Source: Stappia albiluteola (GTDB lineage: Bacteria; Pseudomonadota; Alphaproteobacteria; Rhizobiales; Stappiaceae). Taken from it: DNA of 64,000 nucleotides. Made by a program: the position numbers and the translations under genes. Below, in pieces: positions 46,786 through 56,168 of the stretch; position 1 is the stretch's first letter; the number at the start of each line of letters is the position of its first letter. The stretch lies in NCBI RefSeq assembly GCF_014050225.1, contig NZ_JACFXV010000064.1, positions 186,001-250,000 of the forward strand. Direction: 5' to 3'. Under the pieces are notes generated by a model that was not told where the DNA came from, did no database searches, and saw only the letters and a list, made by a program, of their open reading frames with translations.

Positions 46786-47727
46786 ATGACCACGCTTCTT
46801 GTTGCCGAACATTCCGGTGCCGCTCTCAATGACGCGACTGCCAAGGCCCTGACGGCCGCCGCCGCTCTCGGCGGCGACGTTCACGTCCTCGTCGCGGGCA
46901 AGGACTGCAAGGGTGCCGCCGACGCGGCATCCAGGCTTGCCGGCGTCGCCAAGGTGCTGGTGGCGGATGGCGACGGCGTCGCCCACCAGCTGGCGGAGGC
47001 CACCGCTGATCTCATCGTGTCGCTTGCCGGCAATTACGATGCCTTCGTCGCTCCGGCCACGGCCAACGGCAAGAACATCATGCCGCGCGTCGCCGCCCTG
47101 CTCGACGTGATGCAGGTCTCCGACGTCACGGCTGTCCTCGATGGCGAGACCTTCGAGCGCCCGATCTATGCGGGCAACGCCATCCAGACGGTGAAGTCGC
47201 AGGACGCCAAGAAGGTCGTGACGGTGCGCACCGCCTCCTTCCCGGCCGCCGGCGAAGGCGGTTCGGCGGCCATCGAGACGGTCGACGCCGCCTCGTCCGC
47301 GCTTTCCAGCTTCAAGGGCGAGGAGCTTTCCAAGTCGGACCGTCCCGAACTGACCTCGGCGAAGATCATCATCTCGGGCGGCCGCGCGCTTGGTTCGTCG
47401 GAGAAGTTCAACGAGGTGCTGATGCCGGTCGCCGACGCGCTGGGCGCGGCAGTCGGCGCCTCGCGCGCCGCAGTCGATGCCGGCTATGCGCCGAACGACC
47501 TGCAGGTCGGCCAGACCGGCAAGGTCGTGGCCCCGGATCTCTACATTGCCTGTGGTATTTCGGGGGCTATCCAGCACCTGGCCGGCATGAAGGACTCCAA
47601 GGTGATCGTGGCGATCAACAAGGACGAGGAGGCACCGATCTTCCAGGTTGCCGACTACGGGCTGGTTGCGGATCTCTTCGAAGTGCTGCCGGAATTCAAG
47701 GCGGAAGTCGAAAAGCTCAAGGGCTGA
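46786..47727 (+). CDS. etfA: Electron transfer flavoprotein alpha subunit
   Basis: EtfA binds FAD and pairs with EtfB. The 313-residue product has the FAD-domain motifs [15 protein letters not shown] and [46 protein letters not shown], the ETF alpha signature. AAGGAG lies before the ATG at 46786. A strong terminator follows, and hbdA lies 326 bases further on the same strand, so electron transfer and beta-oxidation genes are grouped. Confidence 0.96.
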   Translation: MTTLLVAEHSGAALNDATAKALTAAAALGGDVHVLVAGKDCKGAADAASRLAGVAKVLVADGDGVAHQLAEATADLIVSLAGNYDAFVAPATANGKNIMPRVAALLDVMQVSDVTAVLDGETFERPIYAGNAIQTVKSQDAKKVVTVRTASFPAAGEGGSAAIETVDAASSALSSFKGEELSKSDRPELTSAKIIISGGRALGSSEKFNEVLMPVADALGAAVGASRAAVDAGYAPNDLQVGQTGKVVAPDLYIACGISGAIQHLAGMKDSKVIVAINKDEEAPIFQVADYGLVADLFEVLPEFKAEVEKLKG

Positions 47728-47763
47728 GGCCGATATTCCGGCCTCTACCGCGACAAATTAACG

Positions 47764-47788
47764 AAGGCCCGCCTCTTGGCGGGCCTTT
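47764..47788 (+). terminator. Intrinsic terminator of etfBA
   Basis: AAGGCCCGCC (47764-47773) pairs perfectly with GGCGGGCCTT (47778-47787) across TCTT, followed by T. Confidence 0.88.
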
Positions 47789-47965
47789 CCGTTGGGCTAT
47801 GTTAATCTTCGCGCTGCAAAAAAGCTTGTTGGGGTTCTTGCGGTTCGGCGACGAAGTTGCGAAGAATAACGCCTCGCTGACATGGACGGGTACAGGAACG
47901 GGGAGCGCCCGGAACCGGTTTTCCGTCTCGGCCCAGGCCCAATGAACCGAATGATAGCCGAGTGA

Positions 47966-48009
47966 GAGTGTTTTCCGATCGGATGGAACCATCCGATCGG
48001 AAAACACTC
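47966..48009. repeat. Perfect 21 bp palindrome upstream of hbdA
   Basis: Two 21-base arms, starting GAGTGTTTTCCGATCGG and ending CCGATCGGAAAACACTC, meet around a two-base AA centre with no mismatch. The sequence resembles the first palindrome of the RIME-like repeats at 4905 and 53064 (GAGCGCTTTCC...), so it is probably a related single-palindrome member. It lies 44 bases before hbdA and would form a very stable hairpin in its leader. Confidence 0.75.
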
Positions 48010-48053
48010 CAGAGCCAGCAAGTCGGGCTCCAAGAACAGAACCGGGTTAAACG

Positions 48054-48935
48054 ATGGTGGTCGAAATCAAGAAGGTCGGGGTAATTGGCGCGGGCCAAAT
48101 GGGCAGCGGCATCGCCCATGTCTGTGCGCTTGCGGGCTATGACGTGGCTTTGAACGATATCTCGACGGATCGCATCCAGTCGGGCCTTGCCTCGATCAAT
48201 GGCAACATGGCGCGCCAGGTGTCGAAGGGGATCATCAAGGAAGACGACCGGACCGCCGCCCTCGACCGTATCAAGGCTGCCAACAGCATCGACCAGCTCG
48301 CCGACGTGGATCTGGTGATCGAGTCCGCGGTGGAGAACGAGCAGGTGAAGCGCAAGATCTTCGCCCAACTCTGCCCGCTGCTGAAGCCCGAGGCGATCCT
48401 CTCCACCAATACCTCGTCGATTTCCATAACCCGTCTTGCCGCTTCCACCGACCGTCCGGAGCGCTTCATCGGCATTCACTTCATGAATCCGGTGCCGCTG
48501 ATGGAATTGGTGGAGCTGGTGCGCGGCATCGCGACCGAGGACGAGACTTTCGAAAAGTCCCGCGAATTCGTCGCCAATCTCGGCAAGACCATTGCAGTTG
48601 CCGAGGATTTCCCGGCATTCATGGTCAACCGCATCCTGCTGCCGATGATCAACGAGGCGATCTATACCCTCTATGAGGGCGTGGGATCGGTGGAAGCCAT
48701 CGATACCGCCATGCGGCTCGGTGCGAACCATCCGATGGGCCCGCTGCAGCTCGCCGACTTCATCGGACTGGATACCTGCCTGTCGATCATGCAGGTGCTC
48801 TACGAGGGGCTGGCGGATTCCAAGTACCGCCCCTGCCCGCTGCTGGTGAAATATGTCGAGGCTGGCTGGCTCGGCCGCAAGACGCAGCGCGGCTTCTACG
48901 ACTATCGGGGCGAAACGCCGGTCCCGACCCGCTGA
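48054..48935 (+). CDS. hbdA: 3-hydroxybutyryl-CoA dehydrogenase
   Basis: The enzyme interconverts 3-hydroxybutyryl-CoA and acetoacetyl-CoA with NAD(P). The 293-residue product has the Rossmann motif VGVIGAGQMGSGIAHVCALAGYDV at about 8-31, the catalytic His in FIGIHFMNPVPLMELVE with its Asn-Pro, and the C-terminal dimerisation domain with PAFMVNRILLPMINEA and GANHPMGPLQLADFIGLD. The ribosome binding site before the ATG is weak, and a perfect 21 bp palindrome lies 44 bases upstream. It could serve PHB or butyrate metabolism; ETF genes are just upstream. Confidence 0.94.
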   Translation: MVVEIKKVGVIGAGQMGSGIAHVCALAGYDVALNDISTDRIQSGLASINGNMARQVSKGIIKEDDRTAALDRIKAANSIDQLADVDLVIESAVENEQVKRKIFAQLCPLLKPEAILSTNTSSISITRLAASTDRPERFIGIHFMNPVPLMELVELVRGIATEDETFEKSREFVANLGKTIAVAEDFPAFMVNRILLPMINEAIYTLYEGVGSVEAIDTAMRLGANHPMGPLQLADFIGLDTCLSIMQVLYEGLADSKYRPCPLLVKYVEAGWLGRKTQRGFYDYRGETPVPTR

Positions 48936-48965
48936 TATCGTGGGTCGACACGGCAAGACTGAGTG

Positions 48966-48994
48966 AGCCCTCCGATGCGTCGCGAGGGCTTTTT
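48966..48994 (+). terminator. Intrinsic terminator of hbdA
   Basis: AGCCCTC (48966-48972) pairs with GAGGGCT (48984-48990), followed by TTTT. Confidence 0.78.
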
Positions 48995-49051
48995 CATGGC
49001 AGGGCATGCCTTGGACCGGTGCCCTTTCCTCAAACCCCGAGGTGCAAGCCG

Positions 49052-50542
49052 ATGAACCTCGCCCGCTATTGCCTCACCAATGCACGGCCGGAAGCGTCCG
49101 CCGAAGCGCTCGTGGTGCTGGGCAAAGGCGGCAGCTTGCACGAGCGCTGGACCTATGGCGAGCTCGCCGCCGCCGTCCTTGCCGTCGCGGGCGGTCTGAC
49201 GGGGTACGGCCTCGAGCGTGGCGACCGCGTTCTGCTGCGCATCGGCCATTCCGTCGATTTTCCGTTGGCTTTCTTCGGTGCGATTGCCGCCGGCCTGGTG
49301 CCGATCCCCAGTTCCGCGATGCTGACGTCGGAGGAATGCGACACCATCCTGGCCGATTCCGGCGCGAAGCTGGTGGTGCATGACGGGCATACCGCCTTGC
49401 CGGTGCCTCGCGAGGGCATTCGTTTTCTTGGCGCGGCGGAGCTTGCGCGGCTGAGGACGTCGAAAGCGGTCGACTTCGCGCCGACCGGGGCGGACGACCC
49501 GGCCTTTCTGATCTACACGTCGGGAACGAGCGGCCGCGCCAAGGGTGTGCTGCACGCCCAGCGGGCGGCCATCGGGCGCACGCCGATGTATCGCGGCTGG
49601 TACGGCATGACCGCAGCGGATCGCCTCCTCCATGCCGGCGCCTTCAACTGGACCTACACGCTCGGCGTCGGGCTGATGGATCCCTGGGCGAACGGCGCGA
49701 CCAGCATCGTCTATGACGGTCCGCGCGATCCCGAAATCTGGCCGGGGCTGATGGAGAAGGCCGAGGCGACGCTCTTTGCCGCCGTGCCGAGCCTCTATCG
49801 AAGGATCCTGAAATACGGCGAGGTGAGCCGGCAAAGCTTCCCGCGGCTGCGTCATGGACTGACGGCCGGAGAGGCGCTGCCGGAAGCCCTGCACAGCGAA
49901 TGGATGCAGCGAAGCGGCCGTCCGCTCTACGAGGCGCTCGGCATGAGCGAGATCTCGACTTACATCTCCAGCGGTCCGGATACGCCGACCCGCCCCGGCA
50001 GCCCGGGGCGCGCGCAGCCGGGCCGGAAGATCGCCATTCTCGAAGCGGAATCCGGGAGCGTCGAGCCGCTGCCCGCGGAGGAAACCGGCATCCTCGCGGT
50101 GCATCGGTCCGATCCCGGCATGATGCTTGGCTACTGGAACCTGCCCGCCGAAACGCGATCGGCCTTTCGCGGCGACTGGTTCCTGACCGGCGATCTCGCC
50201 TCCATCGATGCCGATGGCTATGTCTGGTATGGCGGGCGCTCGGACGATGTAATGAATGCTTTCGGCTATCGGGTCGCACCGCAGGAAGTGGAGCAGGCCC
50301 TCGGCTCCCACCCGTCCGTTGCCGAGGTCGCCGTGACCGATGTCGAGACTGCGCCCGGCATTGCCCTCGTCACCGCCTTCGTGGTGCTGCGGGAAGGCGC
50401 GCAGGCCGACGAAACGGCACTTGCCGCTCACGCCGCCGCGCGGCTTGCCGAATACAAGCGGCCCAAAGTCTATCGCTTCGTCGAGGCCCTGCCGCGTACC
50501 CCGAGCGGCAAGGTCCTGAGGCGGGAATTGAAGCGGAATTAA
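49052..50542 (+). CDS. AMP-forming acyl-CoA synthetase family protein
   Basis: The 496-residue product is an adenylate-forming ligase. It has LIYTSGTSGRAKGVLHAQRA (ATP loop) near 160, ALGMSEISTYI, GDWFLTGDLASIDADGYVWYGGRSDDVMNAFGYRVAPQEVEQAL (hinge), and the catalytic Lys in PRTPSGKVLRREL. The layout is like benzoate- or medium-chain acyl-CoA ligases; the acid it activates is unknown. I chose the ATG at 49052 after GAGGTG; an in-frame ATG or alternative start at 49019 has no site. It follows hbdA on the same strand after a terminator. Confidence 0.88.
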   Translation: MNLARYCLTNARPEASAEALVVLGKGGSLHERWTYGELAAAVLAVAGGLTGYGLERGDRVLLRIGHSVDFPLAFFGAIAAGLVPIPSSAMLTSEECDTILADSGAKLVVHDGHTALPVPREGIRFLGAAELARLRTSKAVDFAPTGADDPAFLIYTSGTSGRAKGVLHAQRAAIGRTPMYRGWYGMTAADRLLHAGAFNWTYTLGVGLMDPWANGATSIVYDGPRDPEIWPGLMEKAEATLFAAVPSLYRRILKYGEVSRQSFPRLRHGLTAGEALPEALHSEWMQRSGRPLYEALGMSEISTYISSGPDTPTRPGSPGRAQPGRKIAILEAESGSVEPLPAEETGILAVHRSDPGMMLGYWNLPAETRSAFRGDWFLTGDLASIDADGYVWYGGRSDDVMNAFGYRVAPQEVEQALGSHPSVAEVAVTDVETAPGIALVTAFVVLREGAQADETALAAHAAARLAEYKRPKVYRFVEALPRTPSGKVLRRELKRN

Positions 50543-50597
50543 CCTTTCTTTCACCCTCAGGTTGCGAAACTCGGCGCTAACTCGAGGACGTTTTCTT

Positions 50598-50677
50598 GGA
50601 AAGCGCCCAAGGATCAACAGCTTGAGCATATCCTTGCTGCCAAATTCGATTCAGAATTGGCGGGACCTGCTCCAGGA
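50598..50677. repeat. RIME-like intergenic repeat, copy B (degenerate)
   Basis: The stretch GGATCAAC...TTGAGCATATCCTTG, then CCAAATTCGATTCAGAATTGG and CGGGACCTGCTCC, aligns with the second palindrome of the copies at 4905 and 53064; the first palindrome is mostly lost. It occupies the gap between the acyl-CoA synthetase gene and a small gene, and ends at the small gene's ribosome binding site. Confidence 0.65.
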
Positions 50678-50685
50678 GCCCTTTC

Positions 50686-50880
50686 ATGTCCGTTTCTTCC
50701 GTCGCTGGCAGTCTGTCCGCCGCATCCGCCGCGCAAACCCGGTCCCAGCTGTCGGCCGAGTTCGTCAAGCAGAATGCCGATCAGGCTTCCGCCATTGCCG
50801 CGGTCGTGGAACAGGGGGCGGCGAACGCCAAGGCCGCCGCGCCCGCAGGGCTGGGTCACTCGGTAGACGTTACCGTTTGA
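50686..50880 (+). CDS. Small protein of unknown function (64 residues)
   Basis: I do not recognise this gene with confidence. The 64-residue product, starting MSVSSVAGSLSAASAAQTRS, is rich in Ala, Ser and Gln, with a predicted helix (QLSAEFVKQNADQASAIAAVVEQGAANAKAAA) and no membrane segment. Its length and helical pattern recall the small YjfB-type putative motility proteins, but the likeness is weak. AGGAG lies eight bases before the ATG, at the edge of a repeat element, so translation is plausible. It faces the tlpA-type gene tail to tail with a 12-base gap. Confidence 0.55.
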   Translation: MSVSSVAGSLSAASAAQTRSQLSAEFVKQNADQASAIAAVVEQGAANAKAAAPAGLGHSVDVTV

Positions 50881-50892
50881 CGGAGGCTCTTA

Positions 50893-51555
50893 TCACCCCT
50901 GCGGGCCGCCCATAGCGGCCCGTATCAGGGCCTTTGCCTCCTCGGACGACCATTCCGCCGGACCGTACATCGAACCGATCTCGCAGCCTTCCTTGTCGAT
51001 CAGCATGGTCGAGGGCAGGCCGGTAGCCCGGCCGCGGGCACGCAGGGCATTGAAGACCCCCATCGTGTTGTCGGCGTAGAAGGCGAGGTCGTCGACGCCG
51101 ACTTCCGCCAGGAATTTCTTCGGCTTGTCGGCGGGGCCCCGGTCGACACTGACCGCCACCACCTCGAAATCCTCGCCGCCGAGATCCGCCTGCAGCCGGT
51201 CGAGCGCCGGCATTTCCTTTCGGCAGGGCGCGCACCACGTCGCCCAGATATTCAAAAGCAGCGTCTTGCCCTTGAAGTCGGCGAGCGAAAGCGGCTTTCC
51301 ACCCTCGCCGCTGAACGTCAGGTCGGCGACGGAAAGCGGCTTTTGCGATGCAAGGAAGCCGGCAAGCTCGCCTCTGGCAAAGGGCTTGGCGGCCTGACCG
51401 GCCGCAAGGGCCGCCGCGCATTGCCCGCTCTCGCCGACATTGCCATTTGCCCCGCCGATCACGTATACCGCCGCAAGTCCTGCAACGAGCGCCGCGCCGC
51501 CGATCGCGGCAAGTGCGGGGGCTCGGCGGGCGCGCGCTTTCAACTCTTTCGTCAT
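50893..51555 (-). CDS. TlpA-type membrane-anchored thioredoxin
   Basis: The 220-residue product has one N-terminal membrane segment (about 13-34), then a periplasmic thioredoxin fold with [24 protein letters not shown], the redox pair WCAPC at 107-111. TlpA proteins keep the copper-site cysteines of cytochrome oxidase reduced and help cytochrome maturation. A long minus-strand frame runs on upstream to 53109 but that part is the mirror of argH. The ATG at 51555 has no strong ribosome binding site. It is divergent from argH by 36 bases, an order seen in other rhizobia. Confidence 0.88.
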   Translation of the reverse strand: MTKELKARARRAPALAAIGGAALVAGLAAVYVIGGANGNVGESGQCAAALAAGQAAKPFARGELAGFLASQKPLSVADLTFSGEGGKPLSLADFKGKTLLLNIWATWCAPCRKEMPALDRLQADLGGEDFEVVAVSVDRGPADKPKKFLAEVGVDDLAFYADNTMGVFNALRARGRATGLPSTMLIDKEGCEIGSMYGPAEWSSEEAKALIRAAMGGPQG

Positions 51556-51591
51556 CTCAGTCCAGTCACTTCCATCCCGAGGGGCAAATTC

Positions 51592-52989
51592 ATGAGCAAC
51601 CGCATGTGGGGCGGCCGTTTCGCCGAAGGGCCCGACGCCATCATGGAGGAGATTAACGCCTCCATCGATTACGATCGCAAGCTCTACCGGCAGGATATCG
51701 AGGGTTCCAAGGCCCACGTCCGCATGCTGGCTGAACGCAATATCGTGTCCGGCGAGGACGCTGACAAGATCGCGGCCGGACTGGACAAGGTGCGCGCGGA
51801 GATCGAGGCCGATACATTTACCTTCTCGCGGGCGCTCGAAGACATTCACATGAACGTGGAATCCCGCCTTGCCGAGCTGATCGGCCCGGCCGCCGGCCGC
51901 CTCCACACGGCGCGCTCGCGCAACGACCAGGTGGCGACGGATTTCCGGCTCTGGGTGCGCGATACGGTCGACACGCTCGACGGGCAGCTGACCGAGCTGA
52001 TGCTGGCGCTGGCGACCCGCGCCGAGCAGCATGCCGGCGACATCATGCCGGGCTTCACCCATCTCCAGTCGGCGCAACCGGTCACCTTTGGCCATCATCT
52101 GATGGCCTATGTGGAGATGTTTGCCCGGGACCGTTCGCGCATGCGCGACGCGCGTGTGCGCATGAATGAATGCCCGCTCGGCGCCGCCGCGCTTGCCGGC
52201 ACCTCCTTCCCCATCGACCGGCACATGACGGCTGCCGCGCTCGGTTTCGACCGCCCTTCCGCCAATTCGCTCGACGCCGTGTCGGATCGGGACTTCGCCA
52301 TCGAAGCGCTTGCCGCCGCCTCGATCGCCGCCATGCACCTGTCGCGTCTTGCCGAGGAAATCGTCATCTGGTGCTCGGCACAGTTCGGCTTCGTGAAACT
52401 GTCGGACAAGTTCTCCACCGGCTCCTCGATCATGCCGCAGAAGAAGAATCCGGATGCGGCCGAGCTGGTGCGCGCCAAGACGGGACGCATCTATGGTGGC
52501 CTGACCGGCCTGCTCGTGATGATGAAGGGTCTGCCGCTGACCTATTCCAAGGACATGCAGGAGGACAAGGAACAGGCCTTCGACGCGCTTTCCAACCTGT
52601 CGCTGGCGCTTGCCGCCATGACCGGCATGGTGCGCGACCTCACCCCCGATACGAAGCGCATGAAGAAGGCGGCCGGCTCCGGCTATGCAACGGCGACCGA
52701 CCTCGCCGACTGGCTGGTGCGCGTCCTCGGCCTGCCCTTCCGCGAAGCCCATCACGTCACCGGCCGGATCGTGGCGCTTGCCGTCGAGCGCGGTATCGAG
52801 CTGCACAAGGTGCCGCTTGCCGACATGCAGGCCGTCGAGCCGCGCATCACGGACGAGATCTTCTCGGTGCTGTCCGTCGACAAGTCCGTGCGCAGCCGCG
52901 TCAGCTACGGCGGCACCGCGCCCGCCAATGTCCGCAAGCAGGCCCGCCGCTGGCTGAACGCGCTGAAGCGCGAAGCCGCGAAGGCATAG
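51592..52989 (+). CDS. argH: Argininosuccinate lyase ArgH
   Basis: ArgH splits argininosuccinate into arginine and fumarate, the last step of arginine synthesis. The 465-residue product starts [22 protein letters not shown] and has [32 protein letters not shown], and the fumarase-superfamily signature [21 protein letters not shown] precedes the ATG. In many rhizobia argH is followed by a small lipoprotein gene and lysA; here a RIME-like repeat and an AsmA gene follow instead. Confidence 0.96.
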   Translation: MSNRMWGGRFAEGPDAIMEEINASIDYDRKLYRQDIEGSKAHVRMLAERNIVSGEDADKIAAGLDKVRAEIEADTFTFSRALEDIHMNVESRLAELIGPAAGRLHTARSRNDQVATDFRLWVRDTVDTLDGQLTELMLALATRAEQHAGDIMPGFTHLQSAQPVTFGHHLMAYVEMFARDRSRMRDARVRMNECPLGAAALAGTSFPIDRHMTAAALGFDRPSANSLDAVSDRDFAIEALAAASIAAMHLSRLAEEIVIWCSAQFGFVKLSDKFSTGSSIMPQKKNPDAAELVRAKTGRIYGGLTGLLVMMKGLPLTYSKDMQEDKEQAFDALSNLSLALAAMTGMVRDLTPDTKRMKKAAGSGYATATDLADWLVRVLGLPFREAHHVTGRIVALAVERGIELHKVPLADMQAVEPRITDEIFSVLSVDKSVRSRVSYGGTAPANVRKQARRWLNALKREAAKA

Positions 52990-53063
52990 AGGGCGGTCCG
53001 TATCGGGAGAAGTATAACGGGCGGCGGCCTTGCAGTTTTTCGCGCCGCCCGGCGAGTTCGATG

Positions 53064-53180
53064 CTAGAGCGCTTTCCGACCGGATGCGATCATCCGGTCG
53101 ATAAGACATCGCTCCAGAATCAATGTTTTGAGCATATCCTTGTCGCCAAATCCGATTCGGATTTGACGGGATATGCTGTA
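53064..53180. repeat. RIME-like intergenic repeat, copy C
   Basis: This element begins CTAGAGCGCTTTCCGACC and is the closest match to copy A at 4905-5022. The first palindrome is CGACCGGATG/CATCCGGTCG; the second is GAGCATATCC paired with GGGATATGCT, enclosing CCAAATC and GATTTG. The right end reads GCTGTA in place of GCTCTAG. It lies in the gap after argH, 65 bases before the AsmA-family start. Confidence 0.78.
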
Positions 53181-53244
53181 TGTCACCTTACGGCCATGCT
53201 TTGGCCTAAACTGCATTTGATTCGAAATTCTTGGAGAGCGCTAC

Positions 53245-56130
53245 GTGAAGCGGCTGTTCGTCGGATTTGCCGGCCTGATCTTTCTTCTCGCAGTCGTCGT
53301 GCTGGTCGTGCCCTTCCTGCTGCCGAAGGAAACGATCAAGGAGAAGGTCGTCGCCGAGATCGAGAAGGCGACCGGCTGGCATTTGCGGCTCGACGGGTCC
53401 GTAAGCCTCGGCCTCGTGCCGGGCTTTCGGCTTATCGCGGATGATGTGGGAATTTCCGGGGAAGCGGGCGCCGACGGCATCGAGTTCCTGAAGGCGGCGG
53501 AAATCGACTTCGGCCTGTCCTGGGGCGCGCTGTTTGGCGGCAATGTCCAGGTGACGCATGTAGCGCTCGACGCTCCCGAGATCTTCCTTGAAATCGGTCC
53601 GAACGGCCGCACGAGCTTCGCGCCGCGCCGGCGTTTCCCGGTCGATCGCTGGAACGTGGCGGTCGATGCCGGCAAGGACGGCGAGGCCGATGACGCTCCT
53701 GCTGAGCCAAAAGGCGCTTCCACATCGGACGGTGGACTGGCGCTCCTGGAGCGGATCGGAGTCGACGAGCTTTCAATTGCCGACGGGCGCGTGATCTACG
53801 CCGACCGCGAAGCCGGAACGCGTCATCAGGTGGACGATGTCGATCTGGCGGTGCGGCTGCCGTCGCTTTCCGGTCCGGCGGAACTCGACGGCGCGCTGAC
53901 CTGGCAACAGGTTCGCGTCGAGGTCGCGGGCTCCGTCGCCGCGCCTCTCGCCCTTTCGCGCGGCGAGGAAAGCGACGTCGCGCTGACGGTGAAGGCGCTG
54001 GAGGGTGAATTCGCAGTCGCGGGCCGTGTATCGCCGGCTCCCTCGGGGAACCTGAAGATCACGGCAAGCGGACCGGCGTCGGCCTCGCTTCTTGCGGCCC
54101 TCGGTCTCGCCGGCGCGAAGGAGCTTGGCGCCTATTCGCTGGATGCCTCGCTCGTCGCGAGCCGCAAGGATGTTGTCCTCGAAGGGCTGAATGCATCCCT
54201 CGGCGGGATTACCGCGAGGGGATCGGGCAAGGTCGATCTCTCCGGCGCGCTGCCGGCCTTTGCCGGCAATATTGTTTCCGACGGTATCGCTCTGGAAGAG
54301 GTGCTCCGGCTGGCGGGCCGCGACGAACCGGCGACCGGCCGGCTTTCGACCGACCTGACATTGCGTGGAACCGGCTCGGATGCCGCCACGATCCTCGGGT
54401 CGCTCGATATTCGCGGCCGCATTTCGCTTGCCGACGGAACTATCGGCAATCTCGGGCTGGCGAAAAGCCTTGGCGGCGATACGTCGGCCGACAGCCTGAA
54501 GGACCTCAACGCCAGCGTCGTCTTCGACGGTCTCGACAAACCTGTTGCCGCGACAGGCGGCCTCACCTGGAAGGGCGAACCCTTCGCGCTGAAGGGCTCG
54601 GCCACGCCGGCTCCCTACCTCGCCGGCCTTGGCGCTCCCGTTTCCGTCACCCTTTCCGGCAAGCGGGCGAGCTTCGGCTTCGAAGGTTCGCTGGAAAACG
54701 GCGGCGGCATCGACGGCGACGTGCTCTTCTCCACGCCGGATCTGCGCGGCCTTGCCGGCTGGCTCGGCCAGCCGATCGCTCCGGGCGACGGGCTGAAGAA
54801 CTTCCGTATTGCCGGCAAGCTGGCGGCGGAAGGCAACACGGTCAGCTTTCGCGATGCGACGCTGGAGCTGGACGACACCAGAGGCAAGGGCGAGAGCAGG
54901 CTCGTCCTAGCGTCTCCCCTGCAGGTCACGGCAAAGCTGGCGCTCGAGGAACTGGCGCTCGATCCGTATCTCGGCGGCAACACCGGCGCGGGTGCAACTG
55001 CCGGCGGCAACAAGCCGCAGAAGGCCCGCCGCGCCGGCGACGGCTGGAGCACGGAACCGATCGACTTTTCCGGCCTTCGCGCGGTCGATGCCTCGCTCGA
55101 CCTTTCGGCCCAGAAAATTCGTTGGGACAAACTGAAAACCGGCCGCAGCCGGCTGACGGTCACCGTCAAGTCCGGCTCCCTCACCGCGGAGTTGACCGAG
55201 CTATCCCTGTACGAAGGCACCGGCACCGGCAGGATACGGCTCAACGGCGCAAACGCGGTCCCCTCCGTCGAAGCCGATTTCAAGCTTTCCGGCCTCAAGG
55301 CGAGGCCCTTCCTCGATGCGGCGGGCGGTTTCGATTACATCGATGGCCGCCTTTCGACTTCCTTCGATCTGAAGGCGAGCGGCAAGAGCCAGGCCGAGTT
55401 CGTTTCGGCGCTTTCCGGCGCGGCCGGCTTCGATTTCGCCGATGGCGCGATCCTCGGCATCAACATTCCGAAAATGGTGCGCGGCCTCACCGTGGAAACC
55501 CTGCTCGGCTGGGCCGATGCCAAGGAGCAGAAGACCGACTTCAACGCGCTGACGGCAAGTTTCCGCATCGAGAACGGCATTGCCCGTTCCGATGATCTCG
55601 CCATGAGCGGGCCGCTCTTGCGCATGACCGGCGCGGGTTCGGTCGACATGCCGTCGCAGACCCTCGACTGGCGCTTCGAGCCGAAAGTGGTTCCCACGCT
55701 GGAGGGCCAGGCGCCCGTGCCGACGGAGAAGGGCGAGACACGGGAACTCGCCGGCATCGGCGTGCCGGTCGTCGTGCGCGGCCCCTGGGCGAAGCCGCAG
55801 ATCTATCCCGATATCAAGGGCATCCTGGAAAACCCGCAGGCGGCCTACAAGCAGCTGGAAACGCTCGGCGGTGGGCTGGTAAAGGCGCTGAATGCCAAGC
55901 CCGATGAGGGTCTTGCCCAGCAGGCCAACAAGGTCATCGAACAGGCAACCGGCGGCAAGGTGAATATCGACGTTCAGAAAGTCATCGAAGGCGAAGCGAA
56001 CGATACGGACGTGCTTCAGGCGGTGGAGGAAGGCTTCGGCCTTCCAAAGGGTCTGCTTGGCTCGTTCGGGCTCGGCGGGAGCAAGAAAAAGGCCGATACG
56101 GCCCCGACCGACGCGCAGCCGGCGCAATAG
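53245..56130 (+). CDS. AsmA-family envelope protein
   Basis: AsmA-like proteins are long, beta-rich inner-membrane-anchored proteins thought to move or shape phospholipids between membranes. The 961-residue product starts with one membrane helix (LFVGFAGLIFLLAVVVLVVPFLL) and continues with the AsmA N-domain (ATGWHLRLDGSVSLGLVPGFRLIADDVGIS) and repeated beta segments, with the C-domain (LDWRFEPKVVPTLEGQ, VPVVVRGPWAKPQIYPDIKGIL). The start is GTG at 53245 after GGAGAG. A predicted basic/Pro-rich tail ends the protein. It converges with phnN. Confidence 0.88.
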   Translation: MKRLFVGFAGLIFLLAVVVLVVPFLLPKETIKEKVVAEIEKATGWHLRLDGSVSLGLVPGFRLIADDVGISGEAGADGIEFLKAAEIDFGLSWGALFGGNVQVTHVALDAPEIFLEIGPNGRTSFAPRRRFPVDRWNVAVDAGKDGEADDAPAEPKGASTSDGGLALLERIGVDELSIADGRVIYADREAGTRHQVDDVDLAVRLPSLSGPAELDGALTWQQVRVEVAGSVAAPLALSRGEESDVALTVKALEGEFAVAGRVSPAPSGNLKITASGPASASLLAALGLAGAKELGAYSLDASLVASRKDVVLEGLNASLGGITARGSGKVDLSGALPAFAGNIVSDGIALEEVLRLAGRDEPATGRLSTDLTLRGTGSDAATILGSLDIRGRISLADGTIGNLGLAKSLGGDTSADSLKDLNASVVFDGLDKPVAATGGLTWKGEPFALKGSATPAPYLAGLGAPVSVTLSGKRASFGFEGSLENGGGIDGDVLFSTPDLRGLAGWLGQPIAPGDGLKNFRIAGKLAAEGNTVSFRDATLELDDTRGKGESRLVLASPLQVTAKLALEELALDPYLGGNTGAGATAGGNKPQKARRAGDGWSTEPIDFSGLRAVDASLDLSAQKIRWDKLKTGRSRLTVTVKSGSLTAELTELSLYEGTGTGRIRLNGANAVPSVEADFKLSGLKARPFLDAAGGFDYIDGRLSTSFDLKASGKSQAEFVSALSGAAGFDFADGAILGINIPKMVRGLTVETLLGWADAKEQKTDFNALTASFRIENGIARSDDLAMSGPLLRMTGAGSVDMPSQTLDWRFEPKVVPTLEGQAPVPTEKGETRELAGIGVPVVVRGPWAKPQIYPDIKGILENPQAAYKQLETLGGGLVKALNAKPDEGLAQQANKVIEQATGGKVNIDVQKVIEGEANDTDVLQAVEEGFGLPKGLLGSFGLGGSKKKADTAPTDAQPAQ

Positions 56131-56168
56131 CGGAAGGTCGAACGCCTCCAGCGCTCCCGGCTTTCCCT

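Noticed and set aside
50893-53109. Minus-strand frame of 738 codons covering argH and tlpA
   Set aside because: Only the last 220 codons form a TlpA protein. The rest is the mirror of argH, with repetitive Arg/Gly/Ala composition and no family likeness.
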